Shown here piece by piece: positions 1 to 7,058 of a stretch of DNA of 64,000 bases (its first letter is position 1; each line of letters opens with the position of its first letter). Source of the stretch: Methylocaldum sp. 14B (GTDB lineage: Bacteria; Pseudomonadota; Gammaproteobacteria; Methylococcales; Methylococcaceae); NCBI RefSeq assembly GCF_002005105.1, contig NZ_MSCV01000001.1, positions 230,261 through 294,260 on the forward strand, in the 5' to 3' direction. The notes beneath the pieces are model-generated. The model was not told the DNA's origin. It did no database searches and was given only the letters and a program-made list of their open reading frames with translations. The position numbers and the translations under genes are program-made.

Positions 1-156
1 ATCATTACCGAGGTAGTGCCCCGCCAGGTGCGAAACGAGGCTTATTGGGTTCGGATTCCATGGGCTCGTCCAGCATCGGACTTGGACGAAATTCTGAAGT
101 CTACGGATGCGAAGGGCGCAGCGGGGTTATCCCCGGCACTCATTCCCTGTGATTGA
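1..156 (+). CDS. Possible 3' end of a gene cut by the window edge
   Basis: The first forward frame is open from base 1 to a TGA at 154-156 and would encode the last 51 residues of a protein whose start lies outside the window. The peptide is mixed and acidic to neutral, with no motif I recognise. An opposite-strand reading frame overlaps it, but that one runs into the palindromic repeat at 245-268 and looks like a shadow. I cannot exclude that the frame is open by chance. Confidence 0.2.
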   Translation: MITEVVPRQVRNEAYWVRIPWARPASDLDEILKSTDAKGAAGLSPALIPCD

Positions 157-244
157 CCGGCCGCTATCCTCGATAAATCCGCTGGAGGCAGTGCCGAAGG
201 TCGATAATCCTTCCCCGACGGATGTGTTTCATTTCTGGAAAGGC

Positions 245-268
245 GTAGGTCGGCAATCCTTTGCCGAC
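245..268 (+). repeat. GTAGGTCGG palindromic repeat, single unit
   Basis: Begins GTAGGTCGGCAATCC and ends TTTGCCGAC. The internal arms GTCGGCAA and TTTGCCGAC can pair. Identical or near-identical units occur at 479-549, 6856-6879, 7484-7507, 9005-9058, 44195-44218, 49726-49779 and 61707-61730, always outside genes, as expected of a REP-like family. Confidence 0.8.
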
Positions 269-478
269 GCCTGAGATGTGGCTCGTTTCTCGACAGCTTA
301 CATAAGGCAGCGATCTCGTAAGCGGATTCGCCGACCACATCAACGAGTGCCTTGAGCATTTTTCACCACAGTTTAGCGGTGTGGATCTGAAAGCCGTTGC
401 GCATGCCCTTTCTTACGCCCTCGTGTCCCCCCTCTCTGGCTAGCCCGTTTTCCGAATCGGTGTAAGGGATTCGGATAT

Positions 479-549
479 GTAGGTCGGCAATCCCTTGCCG
501 ACGTATCGGCTCGGCGAAGGGCTTTGTCGGCAAGGGATTGCCGACCTAC
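479..549. repeat. GTAGGTCGG inverted-repeat pair
   Basis: Two repeat units face each other: GTAGGTCGGCAATCC at the left end, and its complement ending GCCGACCTAC at the right end, separated by about 23 bases. The whole forms a large hairpin. This paired form resembles the REP doublets (BIMEs) of other bacteria. Confidence 0.8.
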
Positions 550-1114
550 GTTCTCCCCTCCTGGCACGAATCCGTACACCGGGATGGAAAACGCTCTAAA
601 CCCGTAATGGCGTGAGCACTTCAATTATTCACACCTCAACATCCGTCCGCTAAGGCTTACATATTTTTCAGCTTTGGCTGACTTGTCACGCTTGAGTTAC
701 AGCCGTCAAACTTGCGCGCAAGTACGAGAGCCGCGGGGGGCTTGATCGAGCCTTTATTCGGATTTCAGACGAAAACAAAAACCCGACTCTGAGGCAGACT
801 GTTCGGGTGCGCCATAGGCATCGTCCGGAATGGCCATGATGACACCGCGTCGCCCCCTCCTATTCGCCGGTTAAGCCCTTGGCTAAGGTCGTTCGTTTTT
901 CGCCAACTGATGTGCGCGCTGTAGGCGGGCGGATGTTCGAGATTTGATAGCCCATGTTCTGGGCTTCGGGACGTTTGCTGGATTTAGGCTGACACGATCT
1001 ACACATGAGCGCTCGATGCAGAGCGAAGTGGAATAGCCTTCGTTTCCCGGATTTTCTATGGTTGCGAAAACGGGGCAGGGGGCGACTTCAATTTCTAAAA
1101 ACCAGGAGCAAGCA

Positions 1115-1483
1115 ATGCGACCAAAGATCGTTCGATGCGTAAAAAAATCCATGTTTCAATCAGGTTTATACAGCTTGCTGCTCGGTGTGCTGTCGATCCC
1201 GGTATCCGGGTGGGCGGTTGGTCCGGGATGGACTCAAGACTGGTGCAAAGTGTACGCAACCCAGGCAAGTGGATCGGGCTTTTATGTCTGGGTAGATCCC
1301 CAAGCCTGTAATAATGTCAACAACTGTCCATACCATCTCGGGCCTACTGGATATGTGGAGCAGTCCGCGGCGGTATTTTGGATCGTCTACCCGACGACTA
1401 ATACGCCCAGCGAAGCACAGAAAGTCATGATCTCCCAGCTTTCGCTGGCCGCTAGTACAGGCCAACTCGTCAGACTTCATTGA
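1115..1483 (+). CDS. Small secreted protein, unknown function, possibly truncated by IS256
   Basis: This encodes a 122-residue protein from ATG 1115, chosen because AGGAG lies 6 bases upstream at 1104-1108; an earlier in-frame ATG at 1058 lacks such a site. Residues 1-34 look like a signal peptide (basic start, hydrophobic core, Ala-x-Gly-Trp-Ala end). The mature part has several Trp and Tyr residues and four Cys, suggesting an exported disulphide-bonded protein. I do not recognise the family. The stop codon at 1481-1483 touches the terminal inverted repeat of the adjacent insertion sequence, so the natural C-terminus may have been lost. Confidence 0.5.
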   Translation: MRPKIVRCVKKSMFQSGLYSLLLGVLSIPVSGWAVGPGWTQDWCKVYATQASGSGFYVWVDPQACNNVNNCPYHLGPTGYVEQSAAVFWIVYPTTNTPSEAQKVMISQLSLAASTGQLVRLH

Positions 1484-2862
1484 GTAATGGTCAAATGTTG
1501 TGTACGGGGGTGGGCTCAGGCGGCGACTTTCTCGACGTCTTCCTGAACTCCATCCTTGAACACGACTCCCTCGATGACTTGGGCTAAACGGGGGATTCCA
1601 TTCAGTTTCCGCCAGTGCCGCTCGGCGCTTTTCACCAGCATGAACACCATCGCGAGGATACTTCCCCGTGACACGCAGCCGCGCGTTTTGGCGGTTCGTA
1701 ACCGGACCGTGGCAAAGGTGGATTCGATCGGATTGGTGGTCCTTAGGTGAATCCAGTGCTCCGCCGGAAAAGCGTAGAACGCCAACAGCGCCTCCCGATC
1801 CTTTTCCAAACACGCCACCGCCTTGGGATACTTGGGCCGATACCCCGTCAGGAAATGATCAAACGCTTTCTCCGCCTCCGGCCGGGTCGCGGCCATCCAG
1901 ATTTCGTGCAGCGCGGCTTTGGGTTGCTGACTCTTGGGCAGCTTATTCAGCACATTGGCCGTCTTGTGGACCCAACAGCGTTGGCCACGGGTGGTCCCGT
2001 ACACTTGTGGTAAGGCTTTCCAAAAGCCGAGGGCGCCATCCCCGGTGGCCAGGTGCGGATTGACCGTGAGGCCACGGGCCTTGAGATCCAACAGCACCTC
2101 GCGCCAGGACGCCTCGCTCTCCCGATAGCCATCGGCCAATGCCAGCAACTCCTTTCGGCCGTCCGCCGTAGCCCCAATCACCACCAGAATGCATTGGGCC
2201 GCATCCTCCAGCCTCACCCCGAAATGGAGGCCATCCACCCAAAGATACACATAGCGCCGGTTCGACAAATCCCGCCGCGACCAGCGTTGATGCTCGTCCT
2301 TCCACGTCTCTTTCAAGCGGCTGATGGTGCTCGCCGATAGCCCCGGCGCCTCCTGGCCCAGCAATGCCGTCAACGCTTCTTGAAAATCCCCGGTCGAGAC
2401 CCCTTTCAGGTACAACCAGGGCAACAGGTCCTCAAGGCTCTTGGTCCGCCGAAGGTAGGGCGGCAGAATCGCCGAGGTAAACCGGATCGTCTTCGCCCGG
2501 TCCCGCACCCGCGGCACCGTGACCTCGACGGCGCCGACGCCGGTTTGGATGGACCGCGTCGGCAGATGACCGTTCCGCACCACCCGCTGGCGGCCGTCCG
2601 CCGTCTTCTCGTCCTTGAACCGTTCCAGAAAGGCGGCCACCTCCGCTTCGATCGCCGCCGCCAGCATTCGCTGGGCGCCTTCCCGCGCCAGTTCCGTCAG
2701 GGCATCGGCAACCGGGGCGGGTGTCCCTGGATTCTTCAGCGGAATGACTTTATCTTCATGCATGGCGTATTCGCTCCTCTCAACAGGAATTGATGACCTC
2801 GAAGACCATCAAGAATACGCCGCCTACCTCAGCCCCTTATCCACAACTTTCGAGCATAACTC
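1482..2862 (-). mobile_element. IS256-family insertion sequence
   Basis: The element is about 1.38 kb and holds one transposase gene. Imperfect terminal inverted repeats can be aligned by eye: the left end reads GAGTAATGGTCAAATGTTGT, and the right end read backwards begins GAGTTATGCTCGAAAGTTGT. That length and architecture fit IS256 elements. The flanking eight bases on the two sides do not match, so no target duplication is visible. The insertion is either old or was followed by a deletion. On its right it abuts the tail of a toxin gene. Confidence 0.8.
1516..2763 (-). CDS. IS256-family transposase
   Basis: This 415-residue protein has the full length expected of IS256 transposases (Mutator-type DDE superfamily), which cut and paste the element. 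Typical segments visible are an N-terminal helical DNA-binding part with AEVAAFLERF near residue 45, VEVTVPRVRDR near 80, the first catalytic aspartate in YLWVDGLHFGVR near 175, the second in ATGDGALGFWKAL near 240, and the C-terminal glutamate in TTNPIESTFATVR near 345. No frameshift is present, so the element is probably still active or recently active. Confidence 0.95.
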   Translation of the reverse strand: MHEDKVIPLKNPGTPAPVADALTELAREGAQRMLAAAIEAEVAAFLERFKDEKTADGRQRVVRNGHLPTRSIQTGVGAVEVTVPRVRDRAKTIRFTSAILPPYLRRTKSLEDLLPWLYLKGVSTGDFQEALTALLGQEAPGLSASTISRLKETWKDEHQRWSRRDLSNRRYVYLWVDGLHFGVRLEDAAQCILVVIGATADGRKELLALADGYRESEASWREVLLDLKARGLTVNPHLATGDGALGFWKALPQVYGTTRGQRCWVHKTANVLNKLPKSQQPKAALHEIWMAATRPEAEKAFDHFLTGYRPKYPKAVACLEKDREALLAFYAFPAEHWIHLRTTNPIESTFATVRLRTAKTRGCVSRGSILAMVFMLVKSAERHWRKLNGIPRLAQVIEGVVFKDGVQEDVEKVAA

Positions 2863-2981
2863 CTGATGGAGTTACAGGGAAGATTTTTGGTCCTAATAGC
2901 ATATTCGGTCCAAAGCTTGGGATTACTGAGATGCCGGAAGCTACAAATATCTTAAATACGGCAATCAAGGTACCGCGATGA
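2863..2981 (+). pseudogene. C-terminal tail of a polymorphic toxin, 5' part lost at the IS256 end
   Basis: The frame entering from the IS end continues for about 38 codons and finishes ITEMPEATNILNTAIKVPR, with its stop overlapping the next start as ATGA at 2978-2981. The same last 27 residues reappear at 6724-6807 with the same overlap. A toxin whose stop overlaps an immunity start is a common layout of polymorphic toxin cassettes. The enzymatic part is missing, so the activity cannot be named. Confidence 0.55.
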
Positions 2982-3009
2982 GTCAGATTTGTTTTGCTCC
3001 CAAAGAAGT
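2898..3009 (+). repeat. 112-bp direct repeat, copy 1 (toxin tail plus immunity start)
   Basis: Bases 2898-3009 match 6724-6835 with one mismatch (position 3000 against 6826). The repeat spans the last codons of a toxin and the first 11 codons of the following immunity-like gene. Both flanks diverge at once, which points to a recombination tract and not to general similarity. Confidence 0.9.
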
Positions 3010-3286
3010 TAAATCATGGTATCTATCAAGAAATCTGGCGAATACTTTTGATCGGATTGAACTACGGTTGCCCGAATCCGAAAGCGACGGAAACAAAGCT
3101 GCAGTAGTTCTGGAGTGTGGATCATTTTTGGCGAGCTTTACTGTTTGGGGATCAGGTACGACGGAATGGATTGTTGTTAATGGGGAGTCTGGTGAAACGG
3201 TGATAGTTCGCGATTCAACATTCACCGATGTTTCCACCCTGTATTCATTACTTGATGCTGCGATAGAAGAGCTCCTGCAACTCTGA
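2978..3286 (+). CDS. Putative immunity protein of a toxin cassette
   Basis: This encodes a 102-residue acidic soluble protein. Its ATG overlaps the stop of the toxin tail (ATGA), so translation was probably coupled to the toxin. No signal peptide or membrane segment is seen, consistent with a cytoplasmic partner that blocks a toxin acting inside the cell. I do not recognise the family. The assignment rests on position, size, and the truncated second copy of its start after the same toxin tail at 6804. The cognate toxin is disrupted, so this is now an orphan immunity gene. Confidence 0.55.
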   Translation: MSQICFAPKEVKSWYLSRNLANTFDRIELRLPESESDGNKAAVVLECGSFLASFTVWGSGTTEWIVVNGESGETVIVRDSTFTDVSTLYSLLDAAIEELLQL

Positions 3287-3321
3287 AATTGTAGCCCGCG
3301 TAGATACTGTTATCCGGATCA

Positions 3322-3413
3322 AGCCCGCGTAGGCTGGGTTGAGGTACGAAACCCAGCGGTTCAAGACTTGGCTGTGCCGGGTTTCCGCAAAGCTTCAACC
3401 CAGCCTACGGGCT
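3322..3413. repeat. Inverted repeat (GTAGGCTGGGTT family)
   Basis: The left arm AGCCCGCGTAGGCTGGGTTG at 3322-3341 pairs with CAACCCAGCCTACGGGCT at 3396-3413, apart from a two-base insertion. The loop contains GGTACGAAACCCAGC and GTGCCGGGTTTCCGCAA. A degenerate relative lies at 7690-7765. It sits directly before repeat A copy 1. Confidence 0.7.
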
Positions 3414-3418
3414 TTCCA

Positions 3419-3514
3419 GCCCGCGTAGGGCGGAATAGCGTACTCGCGTATTCCACCGCATGGGAGTATTTCATTCGGCGCATTACGCTAACGCTAATGC
3501 GCCCTACGCGGGCT
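3419..3514. repeat. Repeat A, copy 1 (GCGTAGGGCGGAATAGC palindrome)
   Basis: This ~96-bp palindromic element begins GCCCGCGTAGGGCGGAATAG, has an internal palindrome around GCGTACTCGCGTATTCC, and ends GCGCCCTACGCGGGCT, so its two ends are complementary. Copies lie at 5147-5243 and, truncated, at 7281-7358; a bare right end lies at 6707-6720. The Rhs reading frame starts immediately after its right end. Confidence 0.85.
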
Positions 3515-4770
3515 ACACCTACGATCTGGCCGGCAATCTGATTCAGCGGAGCGGCGGCGGGGCGACCCTCGCCTTAAGCTACGATGCCCTGGAGCGGCTG
3601 GTGGCCGCGAGCGGCACCGGGATTGCGCCGGAAACCTACGCCTACGATCATCAGGGTCGCCGTATCGAAACCTCGGTGGACGGGACGCCCCGGCGCTCCG
3701 TCTATGCCAGGGCGGAAGTTTGGAGTGACTACGGCAACACCTGGACCCAGGCGCAGGCGCTGTACACCTATGCCGGGCTCGACCGTCCGGTGATCCGGAC
3801 CGGTGCCGGCGGCACCGCGTATTACCATGCCGACGCCCTCGGTTCGGTGGTGGCCGTGACCAATGCCGCCGGATCGATCACCGCCAGCGCCCGCTACGAC
3901 GCCTTCGGCCAGCCCCTCGCCGGCGGGGCTCTCCCGCGCTACGGCTACGCCGGCCGCGAACCCGACGCCACCGGGCTCATGTATTACCGGGCGCGCTACT
4001 ACGATCCCCAGATCGGCCGCTTCACCCAACGCGACCCCGCGGGCTTTGTGGATGGGGTGAACCCGTATGCGTACGTCGGGAACAATCCGGTGAGTTTGAC
4101 CGATCCGTTGGGGTTGGCGAAGTTGGCCCCGATCGCGAGCTCGAATGTCTCGGGGTATCCGGGGAACGGGGGTGGAAATGCGGCACTGGTTGGGACGACC
4201 ATCGCGGCTCAGTTGCCGAGATTAACGACGTCTCTACCGATCGTCGAAAATGCAATTACCCGATATGCAACGCCGATCCTGCAAGGCGGTGCGAGAGCCC
4301 TTGCCACGGGTCCCGGAGCGGCACTGGTCGGCACTTTCTTTCCGAGTAGCTTGGGCGATCCAAATGCCAATTGGAAGCCGGGTGACGCGGGGTTTTTGCC
4401 CTTTACGTCCAATGCAAGGGATTCGATTTATACTGCGAACGAGGTTGCAAAGTACGAAGTCGGAACGTTTAGCGATCTTGCAAACCGCTCATCCACGGGC
4501 GATGGGCTAGATATTCACCATGCTGCGCAAAAGCACCCAGTTGGTCAGGTGATTCCTGAGTACGATCCTGCGACTGGCCCTTCAATAGCAATTCCTCGTG
4601 GCGAACACAGTCGAATTCCGACAATAAAAGGCGAATACAGTGGTTCCGCCCGCGATTTGCTCGCAAAAGACATTCGAAACCTTCGAAATTATACCAATGC
4701 GCCGAATGGTTCACTGGAAGAGTTGATTAAACTGAACAAAGACAAGTATCCAGGCGCTTTTTCTAAATAG
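3460..4770 (+). CDS. Rhs core fragment with C-terminal HNH-like nuclease toxin domain
   Basis: This is a 436-residue open frame whose first 17 codons come from repeat A; genuine Rhs coding begins at about 3511. Residues 18-200 are YD repeats (TYDLAGN, YAYDHQGRR, YDAFGQP), followed by the conserved Rhs core, with YYRARYYDPQIGRFTQRDP near 175-193 and NNPVSLTDPLGL near 208-219, the hinge at which toxin tips are swapped. The tip (about 220-436) ends in a domain with IHH near 353, HPVGQ, and EHSRIPT near 382, which resembles HNH-type toxin domains. Normal Rhs proteins exceed 1,000 residues, so most of the shell is missing and delivery in this form is doubtful. Confidence 0.75.
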   Translation: MGVFHSAHYANANAPYAGYTYDLAGNLIQRSGGGATLALSYDALERLVAASGTGIAPETYAYDHQGRRIETSVDGTPRRSVYARAEVWSDYGNTWTQAQALYTYAGLDRPVIRTGAGGTAYYHADALGSVVAVTNAAGSITASARYDAFGQPLAGGALPRYGYAGREPDATGLMYYRARYYDPQIGRFTQRDPAGFVDGVNPYAYVGNNPVSLTDPLGLAKLAPIASSNVSGYPGNGGGNAALVGTTIAAQLPRLTTSLPIVENAITRYATPILQGGARALATGPGAALVGTFFPSSLGDPNANWKPGDAGFLPFTSNARDSIYTANEVAKYEVGTFSDLANRSSTGDGLDIHHAAQKHPVGQVIPEYDPATGPSIAIPRGEHSRIPTIKGEYSGSARDLLAKDIRNLRNYTNAPNGSLEELIKLNKDKYPGAFSK

Positions 4771-4778
4771 GAGCACAT

Positions 4779-5138
4779 ATGAATAATGAGGCGTTTGTTG
4801 AAGCAATTAAGCAATATGTGGGGGAAGCGGCTGTTGAAGATATGATCGCAAATCTGAAGAATCCTCCCGGGCGGAGGGTTTCTCAAAAGGAAAAGATGCG
4901 TTCAGATTGGTATAACAGTCTTTCAGAGTTAGAAAGAGATTATATTGGCAGCATTGTCGCTGACGCAGTCCATGAGGCTCTATTTGGTCTGCTTGCGGTT
5001 TTGGATGGTGTAAGAGCAATTGAAGACGGCGAGAGCAAAGGCCATTTTGAACTGAGCTATGTAGACGAGAAAAACCAAATTCTTTTGAATAATCCTAACG
5101 ACATTGGGTTGCATGACTTATTTAATGTATCTGAATAG
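4779..5138 (+). CDS. Putative immunity protein for the HNH-like Rhs toxin
   Basis: This encodes a 119-residue acidic cytoplasmic protein beginning 9 bases after the Rhs stop, with AGGAG at 4771-4775 before its ATG. It is helical and rich in Asp and Glu, as expected for a protein that masks a DNA-binding nuclease surface. I do not recognise the family; the role is inferred from position and charge. Its base composition is clearly lower in GC than the Rhs core, typical of exchanged toxin-immunity tips. Confidence 0.6.
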   Translation: MNNEAFVEAIKQYVGEAAVEDMIANLKNPPGRRVSQKEKMRSDWYNSLSELERDYIGSIVADAVHEALFGLLAVLDGVRAIEDGESKGHFELSYVDEKNQILLNNPNDIGLHDLFNVSE

Positions 5139-5146
5139 CCCGAGTA

Positions 5147-5243
5147 GCCCGCGTAGGGTGGAATAGCGTACTCGCGTATTCCGCCGCGTGGGGAACGTTC
5201 CATTCGGCGCATTACGCTCAAGCTAATGCGCCCTACGCGGGCT
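5147..5243. repeat. Repeat A, copy 2
   Basis: Starts GCCCGCGTAGGGTGGAATAG and ends GCGCCCTACGCGGGCT, like copy 1 with a few substitutions in the loop. It directly follows the immunity gene and directly precedes an orphan Rhs tip, so it lies exactly on a cassette junction. Confidence 0.85.
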
Positions 5244-5916
5244 GAACCCGTATGCGTATGTCGGGAACAATCCGGTGAGTTTTACCGATCCGTTGGGGCT
5301 GTCGCGGTTAAATCCAGTGAGGAGTCAGAACATATCAGTCTTTGCGGGCGTCAGACCCACCCATCCAAGCGGTGGATCGATACCGCAGACAATCCGAGAT
5401 ATTGAGCCAGTCGAAGATGGTTATGATTTCAGCAATGGGGCGGTGCAGGTAGCCCGAGCCGATGTAGAAGTATGGCCACGTCAGGGTAAAGGTTTTAATT
5501 ATCGGGCAACTGACGACCAAGGGAGCAAGCCGCTACAAGGCACTTTCAATACTGGCACATCTCTGAACATCAATCAGCTCCCCGAAGGTGATTATCGGGT
5601 TACTCCGCGTCCCCGAGTTCCTGAGCCAGGGCCAATTGGAAAAGTCCGCGATTTCTTCATGGTAGATCGGAACAAAAATGCTGGACGACCTACCATATCC
5701 AATACAGATAACTGGAATCAGGTGCGCTTTCCTGACGGGTCTATACACGAGGGGATTCAAATTCATCCGGGTCGCCAAGGCACAGCAAGTGGAAGCTCTC
5801 TCGGCTGCCTTGTTTGTACTGAGCCTGAGTACAACCAGTTGAATCAGATGTTCAACAGAAATTACGACAATGGCGGCGTCTTTTTGCATATCCGGCAGCA
5901 GCCAGCCAAGCCTTAG
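5242..5916 (+). pseudogene. Orphan Rhs C-terminal toxin tip, possible L,D-transpeptidase-like domain
   Basis: Coding similarity starts immediately after repeat A with the Rhs hinge LNPYAYVGNNPVSFTDPLGL, almost identical to the hinge of the preceding Rhs gene. The frame has no credible start: the first candidate, GTG 5275, lies inside the hinge without a ribosome site. This fits a displaced tip used as a recombination donor. The tip ends with IHEGIQIHPGRQG and then GSSLGCLVC about 10 residues later. This histidine followed by a Ser/Gly-rich stretch and Gly-Cys recalls YkuD (L,D-transpeptidase) or DUF5675 active sites, but I cannot verify the fold. Confidence 0.55.
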
Positions 5917-5944
5917 ATTTTTGGTGTTGGAGGTTTATAGATGT

Positions 5945-6298
5945 ATGAAAAAAATGCTTGTTCTTGTGGGGAGCCTTGGAATAGCAACAGTGTTAGGTTG
6001 GGGCTATTGGGTGTCGCTTAGTGACGCCCAGCATTGGCTACTATTTAACAAGCGGATTGCCGAAATTCACGCGGATTTATTGCTAAATCGAAATACAACA
6101 GTAATGGTGCCGGATGAATTGATTGATGTGCAGATTTCGGCCTATCCAGGCTGGGTGCTTTTTAGTCCGCATGACGAAGAACATTCTTTTGTTCTAGCCT
6201 ACGCGCCTGAAAAGAAGCCTGAGCCTTTTGCTGCAGATGGAGTGACTCGTCAGTGGCGTCAGGTAAATCCGCGCTGGTACGAATTACTGCCAAATTGA
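5945..6298 (+). CDS. Membrane-anchored putative immunity protein
   Basis: This encodes a 117-residue protein from ATG 5945, preceded by GGAGG at 5929-5933; it follows the orphan tip by 28 bases. Residues 1-25 form a basic start plus hydrophobic helix (signal anchor or signal peptide), and the rest would lie in the periplasm. Its place after the tip suggests it protects against that toxin. A periplasmic location would fit a cell-wall target, which agrees with the H...GC motif of the tip. No family is recognised. Confidence 0.5.
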   Translation: MKKMLVLVGSLGIATVLGWGYWVSLSDAQHWLLFNKRIAEIHADLLLNRNTTVMVPDELIDVQISAYPGWVLFSPHDEEHSFVLAYAPEKKPEPFAADGVTRQWRQVNPRWYELLPN

Positions 6299-6529
6299 TC
6301 TATCCATTTTGCATCGAATCCACGCGGAACTCCGGCAGCGGCTAGAGCGCTCCCTCCAGGAGTAGCGGAGCAACCGTTACGCACGTTCGAGGTCGTGAAG
6401 TCATTTGATGTTCAGGCCGGTACCGTTGCCCCCGCATTCGGACAACTGGGTCTTGGAACTCAATTTCGATCTTCAATGCAGTTGGGAGACTTGATTAGAG
6501 GTGGATTTCTTAAGGAGGTCAAACCATGA
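6299..6529 (+). pseudogene. C-terminal fragment of a TNT-like NAD glycohydrolase toxin
   Basis: A frame open from 6299 to the TGA at 6527-6529 encodes about 76 residues without a start. It contains LRTFEVVKSFDVQAGTVAP, then FGQLGLGTQF and a closing LIRGGFLKEV. That matches the end of TNT (tuberculosis necrotizing toxin) domains as I remember them, in which a conserved Gln sits in a FGQxGxGTQ segment. The N-terminal part of the domain is missing, so the fragment cannot be active. Its stop overlaps the next ATG (ATGA). Confidence 0.6.
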
Positions 6530-6807
6530 TTCGCTCATTCCCGGAGTTGCCGGACTGGTCGTTTGATATTGATGAAGTGTCTAACGGTGTCTACAAGGTT
6601 GTAGTTAGCCATAGATATGGGCACAAAATTTCAAAAACTGGAATTGATCCAGAGGCGCTAATTGACGATTGTAGGCGCGAAGCGACCGACATGCGCCTTG
6701 CTGATCGCCCTACGCGGGCTAAGAGCATATTCGGTCCAAAGCTTGGGATTACTGAGATGCCGGAAGCTACAAATATCTTAAATACGGCAATCAAGGTACC
6801 GCGATGA
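6526..6807 (+). CDS. TNT-type immunity protein fused by recombination to a foreign toxin tail
   Basis: This is a 93-codon frame made of two parts. Codons 1-59 form a compact small protein (start MIRSFPELPDWSFDIDEVSN) that follows the TNT fragment with an ATGA overlap and a strong AAGGAGG at 6512-6518, as expected for its immunity partner. From 6707 the sequence is the right end of repeat A, and from 6724 the toxin tail seen at 2898-2981. The natural C-terminus of the immunity protein has therefore been replaced. Whether the chimera still protects is unknown. Confidence 0.5.
   Translation: MIRSFPELPDWSFDIDEVSNGVYKVVVSHRYGHKISKTGIDPEALIDDCRREATDMRLADRPTRAKSIFGPKLGITEMPEATNILNTAIKVPR
6707..6720 (+). 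repeat. Right end of repeat A at a cassette junction
   Basis: GCCCTACGCGGGCT here is identical to the right ends at 3501-3514 and 5230-5243. It joins the TNT immunity gene to the duplicated toxin tail and marks the breakpoint of the fusion. Confidence 0.7.
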
Positions 6808-6835
6808 GTCAGATTTGTTTTGCTCGCAAAGAAGT
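6724..6835 (+). repeat. 112-bp direct repeat, copy 2 (toxin tail plus immunity start)
   Basis: Second copy of 2898-3009, with one mismatch. It ends after 32 bases of the immunity gene, where sequence of another repeat family takes over. Confidence 0.9.
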
Positions 6836-6968
6836 GCAGTTGGGCCAGCGGGTTCGTCGGCAAAGGATTGCCGACCTACGAATGCTTGAATCCATTTACC
6901 CGAGCCGAAGGCGCCAACGACTTCCGCCAAGCCTGTTTTGCCGTACGAGCGAGATGAAAACGCTCTAA
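6804..6968 (+). pseudogene. Truncated second copy of the 2978 immunity gene
   Basis: Starts MSQICFAxKEV like the gene at 2978. After 11 codons the reading frame passes into repeat sequence (GTCGGCAAAGGATTGCC at 6856) and stops at 6968. Only the first 32 bases derive from the immunity gene. Confidence 0.55.
6856..6968. repeat. GTAGGTCGG unit followed by right half of the composite repeat
   Basis: A repeat unit at 6856-6879 is followed by GCCGAAGGCGCCAACGACT and ends CGAGATGAAAACGCTCTA, matching the right half of the complete element at 7357-7594. The left end is missing. Confidence 0.7.
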
Positions 6969-7058
6969 AACCGAAGACGGCGAAGTGCAGCAACAAAAGC
7001 CTGACTCTGTCACAGATTTTTCTACGGCTTCGCTATACGTAAAAAGAAGACACCGACC

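Larger units (their letters stand above)
157..1114. other. Gene-poor stretch with palindromic repeats
   Basis: I find no convincing gene here. The reading frames present are short and pass through repeats. One copy of the GTAGGTCGGCAATCC repeat lies at 245-268 and a long hairpin of the same family at 479-549. The bases between about 575 and 602 resemble the end of the composite repeat found whole at 7357-7594. Just before the next gene there is an AGGAG ribosome binding site at 1104-1108. Confidence 0.5.

Noticed and set aside
42..359. A 105-codon reverse frame near the window start
   Set aside because: Much of it is translation of the GTAGGTCGG repeat, and no family is recognisable.
479..549. 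Possible CRISPR from repeated 24-base units
   Set aside because: Units are dispersed over the whole window, occur singly or as inverted pairs, and never form a direct array with equal spacers; no cas genes.
1474..2870. Target-site duplication for the IS256 element
   Set aside because: The flanking eight bases on the two sides do not match at any plausible element boundary.
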